Shown here: positions 21,075-31,849 of the stretch, one piece after another
How the letters are laid out: every line of letters starts with the position of its first letter
Position numbering within the stretch: the first letter of the stretch is position 1
Origin: Corbicula japonica
Lineage: Eukaryota; Mollusca; Bivalvia; Venerida; Cyrenidae
Assembly: GCA_038501625.1 (NCBI GenBank)
Contig: JAZAYU010000005.1
Location: 9,325,484 to 9,389,483, forward strand
Direction: 5' to 3'
DNA length: 64,000 nt
Notes under the pieces: generated by a model
What the model was told of the DNA's origin: nothing
Database searches by the model: none
Seen by the model: only the letters and a program-made list of their open reading frames with translations
Translations under genes and position numbers: made by a program

Positions 21075-21532
21075 GGTTACACTACAGTAATTCAGGTTGC
21101 TCGGGAACCAGTCAATTTTGTCTAGGGTTTGTGCGGACTATTAGATAAAGTAATTCTGTGATTGGTTGAAAATGCAAAAGCAGAATAAAAAATATTAAAT
21201 AGCTATGTGAAAATGCACAGTGTATAGGAGAAGTTGAAACAAAACATTTGCATTTTTATTTTGAGTGTATGAAAATTTTTATCTTTAAAAATGGGTATTA
21301 TTTTGGGCAAAGTGAAACTGAAAGTGGCGCAAAGCTGAGGGTGGTGGTATTCCAGTGCATGTCGCGAAAAAGTTTACTGGTTACGCTACATTTTTGTTGT
21401 GTTTTTATGATGTCTCTAGTTTAGTTTTATTTGCAAAAGTAAGATTTTAAGGCCTTGACCCAATAGCTAATTCAGAATAGGAGATGAAGCTATACTGGGA
21501 GTCTATGGGAAATGAATTACTGTAGTCTAACC
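21075..21532. mobile_element. 458 bp TIR element, TGTA duplication
   Basis: Ends GGTTACACTACAGTAATTCA and (reversed) GGTTAGACTACAGTAATTCA are inverted repeats. TGTA flanks both sides (21071-21074 and 21533-21536). It sits inside P2 at GTGTA|GATC. A diverged relative of its right part lies at about 63045-63235. Non-coding; superfamily not certain. Confidence 0.8.
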
Positions 21533-21541
21533 TGTAGATCT

Positions 21542-23074
21542 CAGGGTTTTTTTAAGGAAGAGGGGAAAATGCTGGACGCTGGTCAAAGGGGGAAAAATGC
21601 GTGAAAAATACAAAATTGGGAAAAATTTTGTTTATTATACACTCTTACTTGTTTTAGCTACAGAGAATGTTTATACTCAAGTTTATGCTTCTGTTTCTTT
21701 TTTTTTACTTTATCTTTCATTACCAAGCAGTATATTTAGCACACAGAGGCATGTCTCTTTGTTATCTGTTCTTAAACAGTACAAGAATAAGTTTATTTAT
21801 ACTTGCTCACTTTCGGAGCCTGCTCAAAATGTATCCATAAATTAAAATTTCCAGAAATCATTTGTTAGGCCAGTGCTTGTGTAGTATTTATAATTTCCAA
21901 CTTAACTGCTGAATTCCCCAAGAAAATTAAATATTGCTGCTCAAAAGGAGGGCTCGAGCAATTCCAATGACCCCCCTCCCCCCTGATACGCACATGCTCA
22001 TACAACACGCGACGAACCATGATAAATTATCACAAAATGACAGGATACTTTGACTTTTAAATGTCGCAATAATTAATTTTTATTGTAGTTGTGATTCGTA
22101 AATTTGGACTTCAATGAATACTTTGGAAGATACGGGATATAAAATTATTGGGTAAAAAATGATTGTCCGGCACAGTTTTGAATGTGTGTTTCACCTGACA
22201 ATTCGTATTTTTGTGACGGAACATGGCGCTGTATTCTGTTGTTCGTATTTTGCATTCTTCTTTGTTAGTTTTACCTGACAGTGCAAACAAGCTGCATCCG
22301 TTTTACGAAGACAATATACGGCAACTTGCAATTTACTCAGTTAATCTTCAATTAATTGTCAATTATCAAATCAACAGATTCTTTTTTTTGCCCAGCGTCA
22401 GAATACATTCCTCAGGCGATAATTAGACCGGCGCACGCTTGCGTTTAATCGACTGGTTAGTATTTCGAAAGTGGGCGGAACTAATTGTTTTAGCAAAACA
22501 TTTTTTACTATCTAATCGTAAACGGTGTGACCTGAAAGATTATAGGTGGGGTTTAAATTTACTACGACTGCCTACGTTGATGGTTGTGATTTTCTTTTTC
22601 GGAAGTCCGCAGGACGTATGTTATTGAAAAATTTGGCAGACGAGTCATATTTAGCTGTAATTTACGGCGTAAGGCTCACAAACGGTACTCAACTGTTGTA
22701 AAATCCATTTAAAACTGGCAGGTAGAATGCCTTAATTCCCAACACGACGATATATCAGTACCAGTAATGTTTAAGTTGACGACCAGGATACAGTTTCTGT
22801 GACGTAGCATATCTAAATTTAGTAACATTCGTCAAATAATACTAGGTTCCGTACGTACCTAATTTCTAACAAAAATTCGTGAAAATTGTGCAGATTTAAG
22901 ATGAAATAGATTGTACATAACTATAAATCAAGCTTATGTTTACGTTTTGCTAAAAAATTATCACTTTACAAGGGGAAAGTGATTTTAGTCGGGGAAACAA
23001 TTTTCGTAGGGGAATTTTTTTTCCAGGGGAAGACGCCGACTATCGGCGTCAGTTTGTTAAGGAAAAAAAACCTG
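21542..23074. mobile_element. Non-autonomous hAT-like element (copy 2), 1533 bp, GATCT duplication
   Basis: It is the reverse-complement relative of the element at 9694-11268. The ends CAGGGTTTTTTTAAGG and GGAAAAAAAACCTG are inverted repeats. GATCT flanks both sides (21537-21541 and 23075-23079); removing one copy restores the P2 sequence GTAGATCTAGATCAGCC. Frames in it are short and unlike known transposases. Confidence 0.88.
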
Positions 23075-23185
23075 GATCTAGATCAGCCTTCACATCTGTC
23101 CCATTTGATCAGGATCTACACTGTTCACTCTTAGATTCATTAGGTTATTTCTGACCAAGATGTGACCAGTGCAGATCCAGATCAG

Positions 23186-23400
23186 ATACACTGGAGTGGT
23201 CTAGGGGTAAAGAGTCGGACTCCAGATCCGGAGACTGCGGGTTCAATTCCCACCAGGGATGAGATTCATCTGCAGTTTCCTCAATCCACATTCGGCGTGA
23301 GTATTGGTTGGAAACCCAGGAAGCAGTCATTGAGCATGATTAATAAAGTTGGAATAACTTGTTTCACAATCGATGTAAAATAAATAAGTTTAAACGAAAC
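23186..23400 (+). mobile_element. tRNA-derived SINE-like element
   Basis: The head has an A-box-like TGGTCTAGGGG, a CTCCAGA anticodon-like loop closed by TCGGA/TCCGG, and a B-box-like GGGTTCAATTCCC. The loop would read CCA, as in tRNA-Trp. A non-tRNA body follows (TGGTTGGAAACCCAGGAAG) and an AT-rich tail (AAAATAAATAAG). It lies within the P2 copy, so it is probably a short SINE insertion. Strong pairing of the anticodon arm supports tRNA ancestry. Confidence 0.72.
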
Positions 23401-23446
23401 TGGTTGTACATGCACAAAATCATGTTTATATGGAAGAAAGGGTTAA

Positions 23447-23695
23447 TGGACTCAGCACAGGGAATATTGTAAATAAAATTATTATTTGTGAAGAATCTAT
23501 TTATAGATTCTGTGATTACCATGCAATTTAGATGACCCAGTTAAAAATTTAAAAGACACCCATTGATTATGTTACAAGAGCTATCAGAGGAGACATTGTG
23601 TGCATAATTAAACAAATGCTAATATTCTCATGTGAACTAAAATAATACCAAAAAATTCAGAAGTTTTTGTTTTACAAACTGATATATTTGTATTA
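23447..23695. other. Gap: no feature seen
   Basis: Contains a small palindrome (AGAATCTATTTATAGATTCT near 23490) but nothing else of note. Confidence 0.5.
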
Positions 23696-23874
23696 CAGTC
23701 AAACCTGTATACAAAGACCACTCAGGGGAAGACCCAAAATATGGTCTCTTAAGGCAGGTTGTCTTTGTTTGTAGTTGAATTTGTTCTTTAAATCAGTCAG
23801 TTGGAAAAATAAAATTTGGTCTTTATTCACAGGTGGTCTTTGTTTACAGGTGGTCTTTAGCACAGGTTTAACTG
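23696..23874. mobile_element. Tigger/pogo-like MITE, 179 bp, TA target
   Basis: Ends CAGTCAAACCTG and CAGGTTTAACTG are inverted repeats, with TA on both sides (23694-23695 and 23875-23876). Interior GGTCTTTGTTTACAGGTGG motifs are repeated and inverted. Together with 8084-8260 it defines a second family with a CAGT-AAACCT type terminus. Confidence 0.85.
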
Positions 23875-25092
23875 TATGTACTGTTTATTTTGTACCTAGC
23901 AAAAATAAAAACTTACCATTTTCTAAATTCAAACAGTTTGTTCAGTGATGCTATATTTTATCCATAATTAAATTTGTAGTATTTGTTAATTATTAATCTG
24001 GACATTTGATAAAGCCGCAACATGTTGTTATTTTTTCACAGAGATCAAGGTTATCTCCTCTTTCCTAAATAATGACGACATCGATTTTTCTTGACGGTAC
24101 GGATTAACCAATATATTAATATACTTATTAGTCTATCTATATTTAAATGTCAAATTGGAACGTTTGACCACAAGCGCTCTCAATTTGCCACAACCAAGTA
24201 ATATGTTTCTTTTTTCTTTTTTTTAAAGTGAATTTCCATGAATTATGTAAAAACTGTTAAAGAAAAGTAAGTTTTTGCATAAAATGTCAGAATTTAAACC
24301 GCCACAGACAGAAACACAAAATAGGATAAAGAAATCTAACTCGTTTAATTACTTTACACGGATATAGTTATTAAAAACAAAAATTGATGCCTCACTGCGA
24401 AATATGCAAATGAGGCCGATTTACTTTGCATGCAAGCCTAGTCTAACGTGAGCAGAACGAAAAAATCGCCGTCCCGCAAGAACAGAAACAAATAAAACGT
24501 CAAGGAAGAATGAGCATTACGAAATTTACATTTTGACTTAAAACAGATATTTATTTCAGGTTTTCACCTCATTACGCTATATCGCTTCGGTATCCCTCAT
24601 GATGTTTGTCGTTGAAAATAATCACGTGACAAACTGAATATAAATTAAAGTTTATTCGCTCCAAAATAATGTCGACCCCAATAATTTGAACCTACATTCT
24701 AGTAAAACCACATCACTCGGGGCTTTTGTATTTAATATATGACAGTGCGATAGTATTATCTTTCTTTATAAATGAATACAATATTATAGCTGTTACTTTA
24801 AACAGATAGATTCTGATTGGACAACTTCTAAAACAAACATATAATAAATCCCAATTCTTGCATACCAGATCAGGTCATCCGGTGTTTTCACCCGTGTAGG
24901 AAATTTCGATTCTACATCCCCCCGTGTAGAATGAGTCACGTGAGTGACGTCACGTCTTCAAATATCTGACGTAATATATTCAAGTTAGTGACGTCATTTA
25001 TAAATAAGTTTGCGTTAACGTCCATATTTCAGCATAATGAAAATAAATAAGTTTGTATTCTTACTCAGAAATGTTATAAATAATAAAAGGTA
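23875..25092. other. Gap: no gene seen; CRE-like sites
   Basis: AT-rich. Two TGACGTCA sites (near 24944 and 24990) match the CREB/ATF consensus, and ATGCAAAT-like words occur at about 24405. No linked promoter or exon is visible, so the significance is doubtful. Confidence 0.4.
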
Positions 25093-25275
25093 TGCAAGAA
25101 AAAGTATCTTGCATGAGACATTCGGTAAAGATAGAAAAATCTGTCACCTCGGGTGAACTGTTTTGGCGGGAACTCGGCAGAGCCTCGTTCCCGCAAAACA
25201 GTTAACCCTCGGTGACAGATTTTTCCATCTTTACCTCACACTCATGCATGATACTTATATTCTCCAACTGGCATC
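25093..25275. mobile_element. Long hairpin element
   Basis: The inner arms (25124-25172 and 25187-25235) pair over about 48 bp: GGTAAAGATAGAAAAATCTG through TTTTGGCGGGAAC, with the inverse on the right. A diverged outer arm (AGTATCTTGCATGAGAC versus CATGCATGATACTT) extends it. Loop about 15 nt. No coding content; likely a MITE. Confidence 0.85.
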
Positions 25276-25354
25276 ATTAATGGAATTGGAGTTTTACATG
25301 GTATTTTGTCAAGTTTTTAATTTTGGCTTGTATATAATAAACTATATTTTACTT

Positions 25355-25596
25355 CAATCCTTTCCTCAATAGATACACCTTTAGTGTGTGGGCGAACAGT
25401 GTAGATCCAGATCAGCCGGAACATCTGTGCCGTCTGATCAGGATCTTCACTGTTTGCTTTATTAATCGTTATGTTATTTTTTTTACCAAAATGCGACCAG
25501 TGCAGATCCTGATCAAACAGCATCGATGTGCCAGCTGATCTGGATCTACACTGGTTGCACATGCATGAAAATGCGTATATATGGAGGAAAGGGTTA
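25355..25596. mobile_element. P2 palindromic MITE, nearly full-length
   Basis: Starts CAATCCTTTCCTCAATAGAT and ends TATGGAGGAAAGGGTTA. Inner arms are GTAGATCCAGATCAGCCGG and CCAGCTGATCTGGATCTAC. Confidence 0.92.
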
Positions 25597-25620
25597 TGTA
25601 CTCGTTTTTCTATGATGTTC

Positions 25621-25676
25621 CTGGATCTACACTGTTTGCCCGTACAATAAAGGTTATCTATGGAGTAAATGGTTCA
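25621..25676. mobile_element. P2 fragment (right end)
   Basis: CTGGATCTACACTGTTTGCCC, split across the right end, and CTATGGAGTAAATGGTT identify a short second P2 terminus just after the full copy. Confidence 0.7.
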
Positions 25677-25859
25677 AATGTCAAATTTCTAACTTATTAT
25701 TATAATTAAGAATAAATAATTAATTCTTATAATCCAATGCCTACTGTAAACTGTATTGGTTAATGTGTAAATTATATATATACTTCATAGTTAGTAAAGT
25801 TTTCCATAACAAAATCAAGGTATTGGGCTGTTGAGAGACTTTTTGAGTATGAATGTGTT

Positions 25860-26250
25860 TTACTTTTTTCCTTCTTTTTTATTTTTTTCCAATGATATTT
25901 TATCTTAGTTTCTTTCCTTGTTGCTTCCTTTTTTCTTTATTTCTTTTCTTCTCTCTTTTTCTTTGCTGTTTCATTCTGTGATGTCTTTTTAATAGGATCA
26001 TTTTTTTCCATTTCCGTACTATATTTGTTGCTATCTTGTTTAGTCATGGCAAGACAGTTGGGTAGCTCAGCTGGTAGAGCAACTCAGAACTGTGCCATAA
26101 GTTCTTGAGGAGGTCCCAGGTTCAAACCCTGGTCCAACAGCCTCAGCTATGACAAACAAGTGTGTTTCAAAAAGCCAGAATGGTAAGCAAAAACAGGAAT
26201 GTAAACAAAGCAAAAACAATATCCCAGAACTTGTGCTATCACTGAAGGTA
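25860..26250. mobile_element. Foldback with tRNA-like core (copy 2)
   Basis: A pyrimidine-rich left arm (about 25865-26050, ending TTTAGTCATGGC) matches that of the 3.2 kb copy. The core is flanked on the right by GCTATGACAAACAAG and a purine-rich tract that is shorter and more eroded. The tRNA-like core is in the opposite orientation relative to the window compared with copy 1. Confidence 0.75.
26053..26142 (+). pseudogene. tRNA-like core (copy 2)
   Basis: A-box-like GTAGCTCAGCTGGTAGAGC and B-box-like GGTTCAAACCC match copy 1. The T arm (CCAGG/CCTGG) is intact; the anticodon region is over-long as in copy 1. The same non-tRNA insertion in both supports one repeat family. Confidence 0.75.
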
Positions 26251-26278
26251 ATAAAACCCATGAAATACATATATTTTA

Positions 26279-26765
26279 TTATTATACTGCAAAGAAATTT
26301 CCTTGAATTTGATTGGATAATTTGGTGTTGATGTATATCTGTATTTAAGGATCAGCCGTAGATATGAATGCACATGCCTTAATTTCCCCCTCTGGCCTCC
26401 CACCTTTTGTTATCGTTAGCCATTTTGTTGTGAATTTTGGTGGAAATTCATATTGTTGAGCCCATGCCCTAATTTATTTAGCAGTGTGCATATAAATTAC
26501 TTAAATTATTATAGAAAATAATTTTGACGTGTTAATGTTGAAAACGATCAGATTATACTTTATTTTTCAAAACAGATATCGAACTGATTGTCTGTCAAAA
26601 CTCTCAAGTAGTGACATCATGCAGGTAAATCAATGACGTCAAACAGGTAAATATTGAGGATCTCAGTGGGGAAATATGCCATTCAGAAATAAATAAGCAA
26701 AATAAATAAAAAAACAAATGTTTTCTAATTATCTTTTGCCTGAAAAAGGCTTTGCAGTATAATAT
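26279..26765. mobile_element. TIR element of about 487 bp (copy 2)
   Basis: Same orientation as 18922-19407, with the same ends (TTATTATACTGCAAAG and CTTTGCAGTATAAT). Overall similarity is roughly 75-80% by eye, with many substitutions, so the two copies are not a very recent duplication. Confidence 0.85.
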
Positions 26766-26788
26766 ACAATTATTTGGTTCCTTGAAAG

Positions 26789-26884
26789 GGTGTGTGAGGA
26801 TATAATGCCGGTCTGGGTGTCATATTATCCAATGCCTACGGCTCCGGTAATATGACCCCCAGACCGTATATACTTCCTCACACA
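26789..26884. repeat. Hairpin (copy 2) following the TIR element
   Basis: GGTCTGGGTGTCATATTATC and its inverse GGTAATATGACCCCCAGACC flank AATGCCTACGGCTCC. The right arm has deletions compared with copy 1 at 19422-19540. Confidence 0.8.
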
Positions 26885-26895
26885 CATATTACATT

Positions 26896-27024
26896 TTAAC
26901 CTTTTACTCCATGGATTTGCCTGTTATGTAATGGATGACCAGTTGGGGATCCTCCATGTTATCTAATCTGAATACACACTGTTCACTTCTTGATCAGAAA
27001 TAATCTAATGAATCTAAAGCCTGA
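26896..27024. mobile_element. P2 left half, cut by a TIR element
   Basis: Starts TAACCTTTTACTCCATGGAT and reaches GATCAGAAATAATCTAATG before the insertion at 27025. The other half after 28580 is too diverged to define. Confidence 0.7.
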
Positions 27025-28580
27025 GGCCTAAAAAAAAATAGTTGTGTTTCTGGTGGCCCGACCGACCCTACTTTTTTACCGCCGACCGTAACTTTTTTTT
27101 TGACTCGGGGAAAAAAATATCGAAGCATTGTTGTGGTCTCCAGTCGTCATGGATCGATTGGCCGAAGACGACAACGATATTTTGTAACGACGACATTTTG
27201 TTTAATTCGACAACCACGTTTTGTTTTATTCGTCTGCAAAAAACACAACCGCCGTAGTAAACAATCATGGGGGTCAGCGTTAGACAAACCGATCAAAAAA
27301 TATTTATACTTATTGATCTGTCGACGATTTCATCGAAGAATTACAGAAGCAAATAAATTGAGATTTCGGTTAAAGATGCATACGTGATACGATGAAAATG
27401 CAAAATCATTGAACTTTGGCTTAAAGAGTTTACGATCTTGGACTTTTGTATGGTGACAAAAAGCACTTATCAAATAATTTATTAAACTCAGCTTTGGTGG
27501 TAGTGATAAATCTTTTACCATCATTGAAGGGTTTTGAATTAATTTGATTATGTGTTAATTGCAACAATATCATGAAAGTAAATATGTAGATGACTTTGGT
27601 ACACTTGCAAATGTGGTGTGCTTTATGGCTATAAGAAGTGGTAGACCTAGGTAAGAAAATTACCATACATATAAAACATATTTTTTCAAACATGGGCAAA
27701 TCTTCAATATCTATGCGTTAAAAAAACCTTACGGTATTATGCATGGTACATGGATACAATTCTTATTATTTATAATTTAGAAAATCTAAATTTTATGAAA
27801 ATAATATGTTAAAATATCTATTATTTGATATAGTAAATAGATCTATAATTTAATAAAACTGCAATTAAATAAATATTATAAGTTGATGTCACAAAATATA
27901 GACTAGCAGGCTGATTTTAGATCTACACTGTTTGCCCATATGATTTTTTGTGTATCTTTTTCGTATCTGTGGAGTAAAAGGTTAATACAAATAAAGGTTA
28001 GTAAAGTTTAATTTAGAGTTATTCACATACAATTTTGATTTCAGAATCTTGTTCCATCTCACATTATTAAATGACCATTGTTAATGTTGTATGTTGGTAT
28101 GAACCACATTTGGAGATAGTGGATTTTTTATTATGTCTGACACTTGATAAATCTCACAAATGTATTATTTAAAAGCAATGGTCAGCTGAAGTTGGTATTT
28201 TGTCAGGAACTATCCAAGCTTAACAGTTTTCTAGTTACGTAAAGACTAAAACAGGTTGACTGAAATAGTTTGGTGTAAATTTTGATATTCCCTCAATAGC
28301 GAGAATATACATGCTGTTATATACATGAATAACAATGGAAACAATTTTCAAGTTTAATTTTTATTTTCAAGTATTTGTGTTCATTACAAACAGTAGAAGA
28401 ACATAAAACATGTACTTACCAGTTATTATTTTGTGCTATTGACATAAAAACAACATGTTAGGAATAACAAGCTTAACACTTTTATCTATTAATAATTAAT
28501 AAAAAATAAAAAAAAGCCTACCTACCGACCCTGTATTTTTTGGCTACGCCACCAGAAACACAAGTATTTTTTTTTAGGCC
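27025..28580. mobile_element. TIR element, 1556 bp, 3 bp TGA duplication
   Basis: The ends GGCCTAAAAAAAAATA and (reversed) GGCCTAAAAAAAAATACTTG are inverted, continuing as TTGTGTTTCTGGTGGC. TGA flanks both sides (27022-27024, 28581-28583). A 3 bp duplication with GG(C/G)C-type ends fits PIF/Harbinger; this is inference, as no transposase is recognised. The interior holds only short frames and a P2 fragment. Confidence 0.75.
27905..27985. mobile_element. P2 fragment inside the 27.0-28.6 kb element
   Basis: GCTGATTTTAGATCTACACTG and its tail TGTGGAGTAAAAGGTTAA match the right end of P2 (shown in parts). It was probably carried in by the larger element or inserted into it. Confidence 0.65.
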
Positions 28581-28721
28581 TGATGAGATGTCAATGTACG
28601 GAACACTAGTGTTTGGCATGTTGAGATTTTATTTTGTTTTATATTGGGATTTCATTCTTTAATATTGGTAAAAAGCAATAGGTTTAGAATATTTCGATAA
28701 TTTAACCCTTTCCTCCATATA

Positions 28722-30156
28722 CCGTATATACTCAGCCATAGGTCGATACGTCCAAAAGTCGAGGGGTGGATTTTCACCTCTCAAATGCCGTTTTTTACCT
28801 TGACTCATTCATAAGTCGAGTTGAAAGACTGCTAAAATTGGTGATTTTTAAGCAACTTTTATGCAGGTAAATATGGCCCGATACATCGCCGGCGTAACCA
28901 TTGTGAAAATCAATAAGTACAATTGGGACTTTTTAAGCAACTTTGATGCAGCTATATACGGCCCAAAACATCGCCGACGTAACCTTGAAAAAATCAATTA
29001 AGTACATTCAACCCGCTGTTTTTTTTATAATTCTTTTATGCAATTTCATAAACCAAAGCATTTTAAGCATGAACAAAAACTAATATTTTAATTAATAAAA
29101 ACAAGTACTGAGAACAGAAATATTGTTTACTTTATTTCAAGTACATAACAAAAAAAATACGGCTATCATTCACAGCTTTATTTCATCACATTTTAAAGCA
29201 TATATCTTTTCACCTAATGCCCTATTAAAAACTGTTAAATATTTTATGAACGAATAAATTATCGTCGTTTAAGTTAACGTGTAACTCCGCCTCCCGCCAA
29301 TAGAAATAATCTTAAAAATTCATATGCGAGCCCTGATTGGTGGGAGGCGGAGTTTCTGTACGATTTGGTTATGCTAACAGGACTGATTGGCTAGAGCAGA
29401 GCTGTTAGACAATCTCAGCATAGCGGAAAGTTGGGCCAAATTGGCAGGTGTTTTGTAATAAACTTCCTTTGTCATGCCGAGTTTGTTTTGATAGCAATTA
29501 GCGACTGTCGGCGAGAGAACAGAAGAAAAATGTGTCCCGTTATCAAATGTCATCACGGTTTGACACACACTTGGCAGTTTTCGGTGACAATTACGTACAT
29601 CAAGGTCTATTAATAAATTGAATAGACCCTGGTTCAATTTTGATTTACTCAGTTTGTCGTTAGTAAAATAATATTTCACTGATTACATGCTTCAATTTAG
29701 CAAACAAGTAATTATATGAACGCGCTTCAACAAAACAACAACAGTAACTGTGTAAAACTAAATAATTATATTTTATAATTTCTACAAACAAACGTTGTAG
29801 GTAGAATTATAATGTTGCAATAAATTTTCATTCCGTTTCTAAATGAGTTCAATTTCATATAGATACAATGTATCTCCAAATACTGCCTATACTCGCTTAC
29901 ACGTTATGTATAGCATAATTTATACGAAACGGCAGCGATTCGCGACGATTTTGCAAACACTTAAATCTATATTGTGTAAAACTAAAACGTGAATAATTAT
30001 ATTTTCTAATTTCCTACAAACAAGCGTTGTAGGTAGAATGCTAATGTTGAAATAAATTGTCTTTCTGTTTTTCTTTCTCTCGGCCATAAGTCGAATCAAC
30101 TTTTTAGAAGTGATTTTGAAAGGAAAAAACCTCGACTTATGGCTGAGTATATACGG
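28722..30156. mobile_element. TIR element with CCGTATATACTCAGCC ends, 1435 bp
   Basis: The ends CCGTATATACTCAGCCATA and its inverse TATGGCTGAGTATATACGG are flanked by TATA on both sides (28718-28721, 30157-30160). The termini continue AGTCGA-type on both sides. No transposase is recognised. TA or TATA targets fit Tc1/mariner or related groups; the class is uncertain. A GC-rich inverted pair with CCAAT boxes lies inside at 29283-29354. Confidence 0.82.
29283..29354. promoter_or_regulatory. Inverted GC-box/CCAAT-box pair inside the TIR element
   Basis: AACTCCGCCTCCCGCCAAT (29283-29301) and its inverse ATTGGTGGGAGGCGGAGTT (29336-29354) are near-perfect, separated by 34 bp. Each arm carries a CCGCC-type GC box and a CCAAT box. 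This could act as a bidirectional promoter for the element, or simply be a stem. No start site can be shown. Confidence 0.4.
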
Positions 30157-30380
30157 TATACACAATTTTACGCATGTGCCACCAGTGTAGATCCAGATAA
30201 GCCGGCACATCTGTGCCATCTGATCAGGATAAGCACTGGTTGCATTTTGGTCAGAAATAACATAATCAATCATAAAGGGAACAGTGCAGATCCTGATCAG
30301 ATTGCACGGATGTGCCAGCACTGATCTCGATCTACACTATTCGTCCACGCAATTAAGGTGTATTTGTGGAGGAAAGGGTT

Positions 30381-31849
30381 CAAATCATAATTCTCAATCA
30401 TTTACAATTGATACTTCAGATTTAGCCCACAAAATTCATACCTGTATAATTGACATGGAATTATCAGTCCTGAAATCGCTTACATAAACAACTGAAATAA
30501 CAGTATCAATCCCCAAATCTCAAACATCTACAGTTTGTCAACCAGTTCCGGTTATGAACCAGTTCCGGTTAACTTTTATATTTCCTATCCCGTGTCAGAA
30601 ATATTCCAGTACAACCAGTGAAAATACTCATTTAGTTGCAATGAAAAGCATTTCAACTGAACATTAACGAACTTAAACCGTTGATATATTGTTTAATTTT
30701 GGTCAAGCGCCTCATCAACGAAGACTATTGCAAATGCTTGTGTCCAAAATTTTTCGACATGAAAATGTTAGGAGTGACATCCATTGCAAAAACCAAACTT
30801 TATTGGGTCGAAAGTCGAAAACGAAAAAACTTTATTTGCAATATTGTGTTATATCATTGCTCAATCATCACAAGCAAGATCTTGTGCAGAAATATTGTCA
30901 TTCTGTTTTTGTGACGGTTTTTAGAGAAGCATGCATTTGAACCAATTCTGGATCAGTGATTCAGAAAAAATGATTATTTCCTTCGATTATGTTTTGATTT
31001 TTTTCAATTCTGTATGTGGATACCCAGCAAGCAAGGTCACTGTTCAAGGAACCCAGAGAATTTTGAGAGTTAATTCCATTTTTATGAAAACACTTTCACA
31101 AACCTAAAACAGGAAACAATATACCCTATTATCTGTGCTGTTTGTTATCACACCTAAACAAAAAGCAAATTGTAAAACAATAATATGTTTTTCGTTAATT
31201 AATTGCACATATCAGTTTTTATATTTATTCAGTAAGTTTTTTTTCATTATCTGTAATTCAAAGCAATTATTTACTTATTTCAACTTGGCAGTAAATGATT
31301 GCGCTAATCCCTTAATATGCGTAGTCATAACTTTGTACATTCGATTTTGCGTAAAAGTGACTTTTCCTGTTCACCGTTCCCGGTTAACGAGTCTGATGAA
31401 GTGGAAAATTCATAAAAAAGGAATAAAGAAAATTGCTTATTTTTGCCAAAAATCACAAAATTCTGACCTCGCAACATTAATGCATTTTACAGTAGTCCGA
31501 AAATATCACATCAACAAGTGACTTTGAAGTATCAGTCTTGAAATCTCAAATATGTACATCTGAAACAACGGTTTGAATACACAAATCTCAAACATGTACT
31601 ATAACATCAGAATTAGTCCACAAATCTCATGCAACTACAAGTTACATTGAAGTATAAGTTAACAAATCTCAAATACTGAATATGTACAATTAACATAGGG
31701 GTCCAAAAATCACACTTGTTTTATTGTAACAGAAGAATCAATCCACAGATCTCATAAATGTACAGTTTTCAGTCCAGAAAGTTATAAAAGTCGGACTGTC
31801 CACAAACGCATGAATAAATGAAAGTTGGTAAAACTGAAAATATTGAAAC
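30381..31849. other. Gap: minisatellite fragments and unassigned DNA
   Basis: Scattered ACAAATCTCAAACATGTAC-like units (30385-30540 and 31525-31770) match the minisatellite at 34.8 kb. Between them about 1 kb (30540-31520) includes a tandem ACCAGTTCCGGTTA pair at its left edge and a plus-strand frame of 128 codons without a recognisable domain. Confidence 0.45.

Larger units (their letters stand above)
21025..23446. mobile_element. P2 MITE split by three nested insertions
   Basis: The left end (21025-21074, TAACCTTTTCCTTCATATAT) and right end (23401-23446, TTTATATGGAAGAAAGGGTT) belong to one P2 copy. Middle pieces are 21533-21541 and about 23075-23190. Between them lie a 458 bp TIR element, a hAT-like element and a tRNA-derived SINE-like sequence, all younger than the P2 copy. 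Confidence 0.85.
28702..30380. mobile_element. P2 MITE split by a 1.4 kb element
   Basis: The left end (28702-28721, TAACCCTTTCCTCCATATA) and the rest (30157-30380, ending TGGAGGAAAGGGTT) belong to one P2 copy. The interrupting element lies between them. Confidence 0.88.

Noticed and set aside
23186..23260. Functional tRNA-Trp gene
   Set aside because: The anticodon arm folds well with a CCA-type loop, but the acceptor stem is incomplete and a SINE-like body follows.
24940..25000. CREB/ATF sites as promoter
   Set aside because: Two TGACGTCA words are real, but no exon or start site is nearby to give them a role.
31135..31521. 128-codon plus-strand frame
   Set aside because: AT-rich composition, Phe/Ile/Lys-heavy, no domain, no splice signals; between minisatellite fragments.
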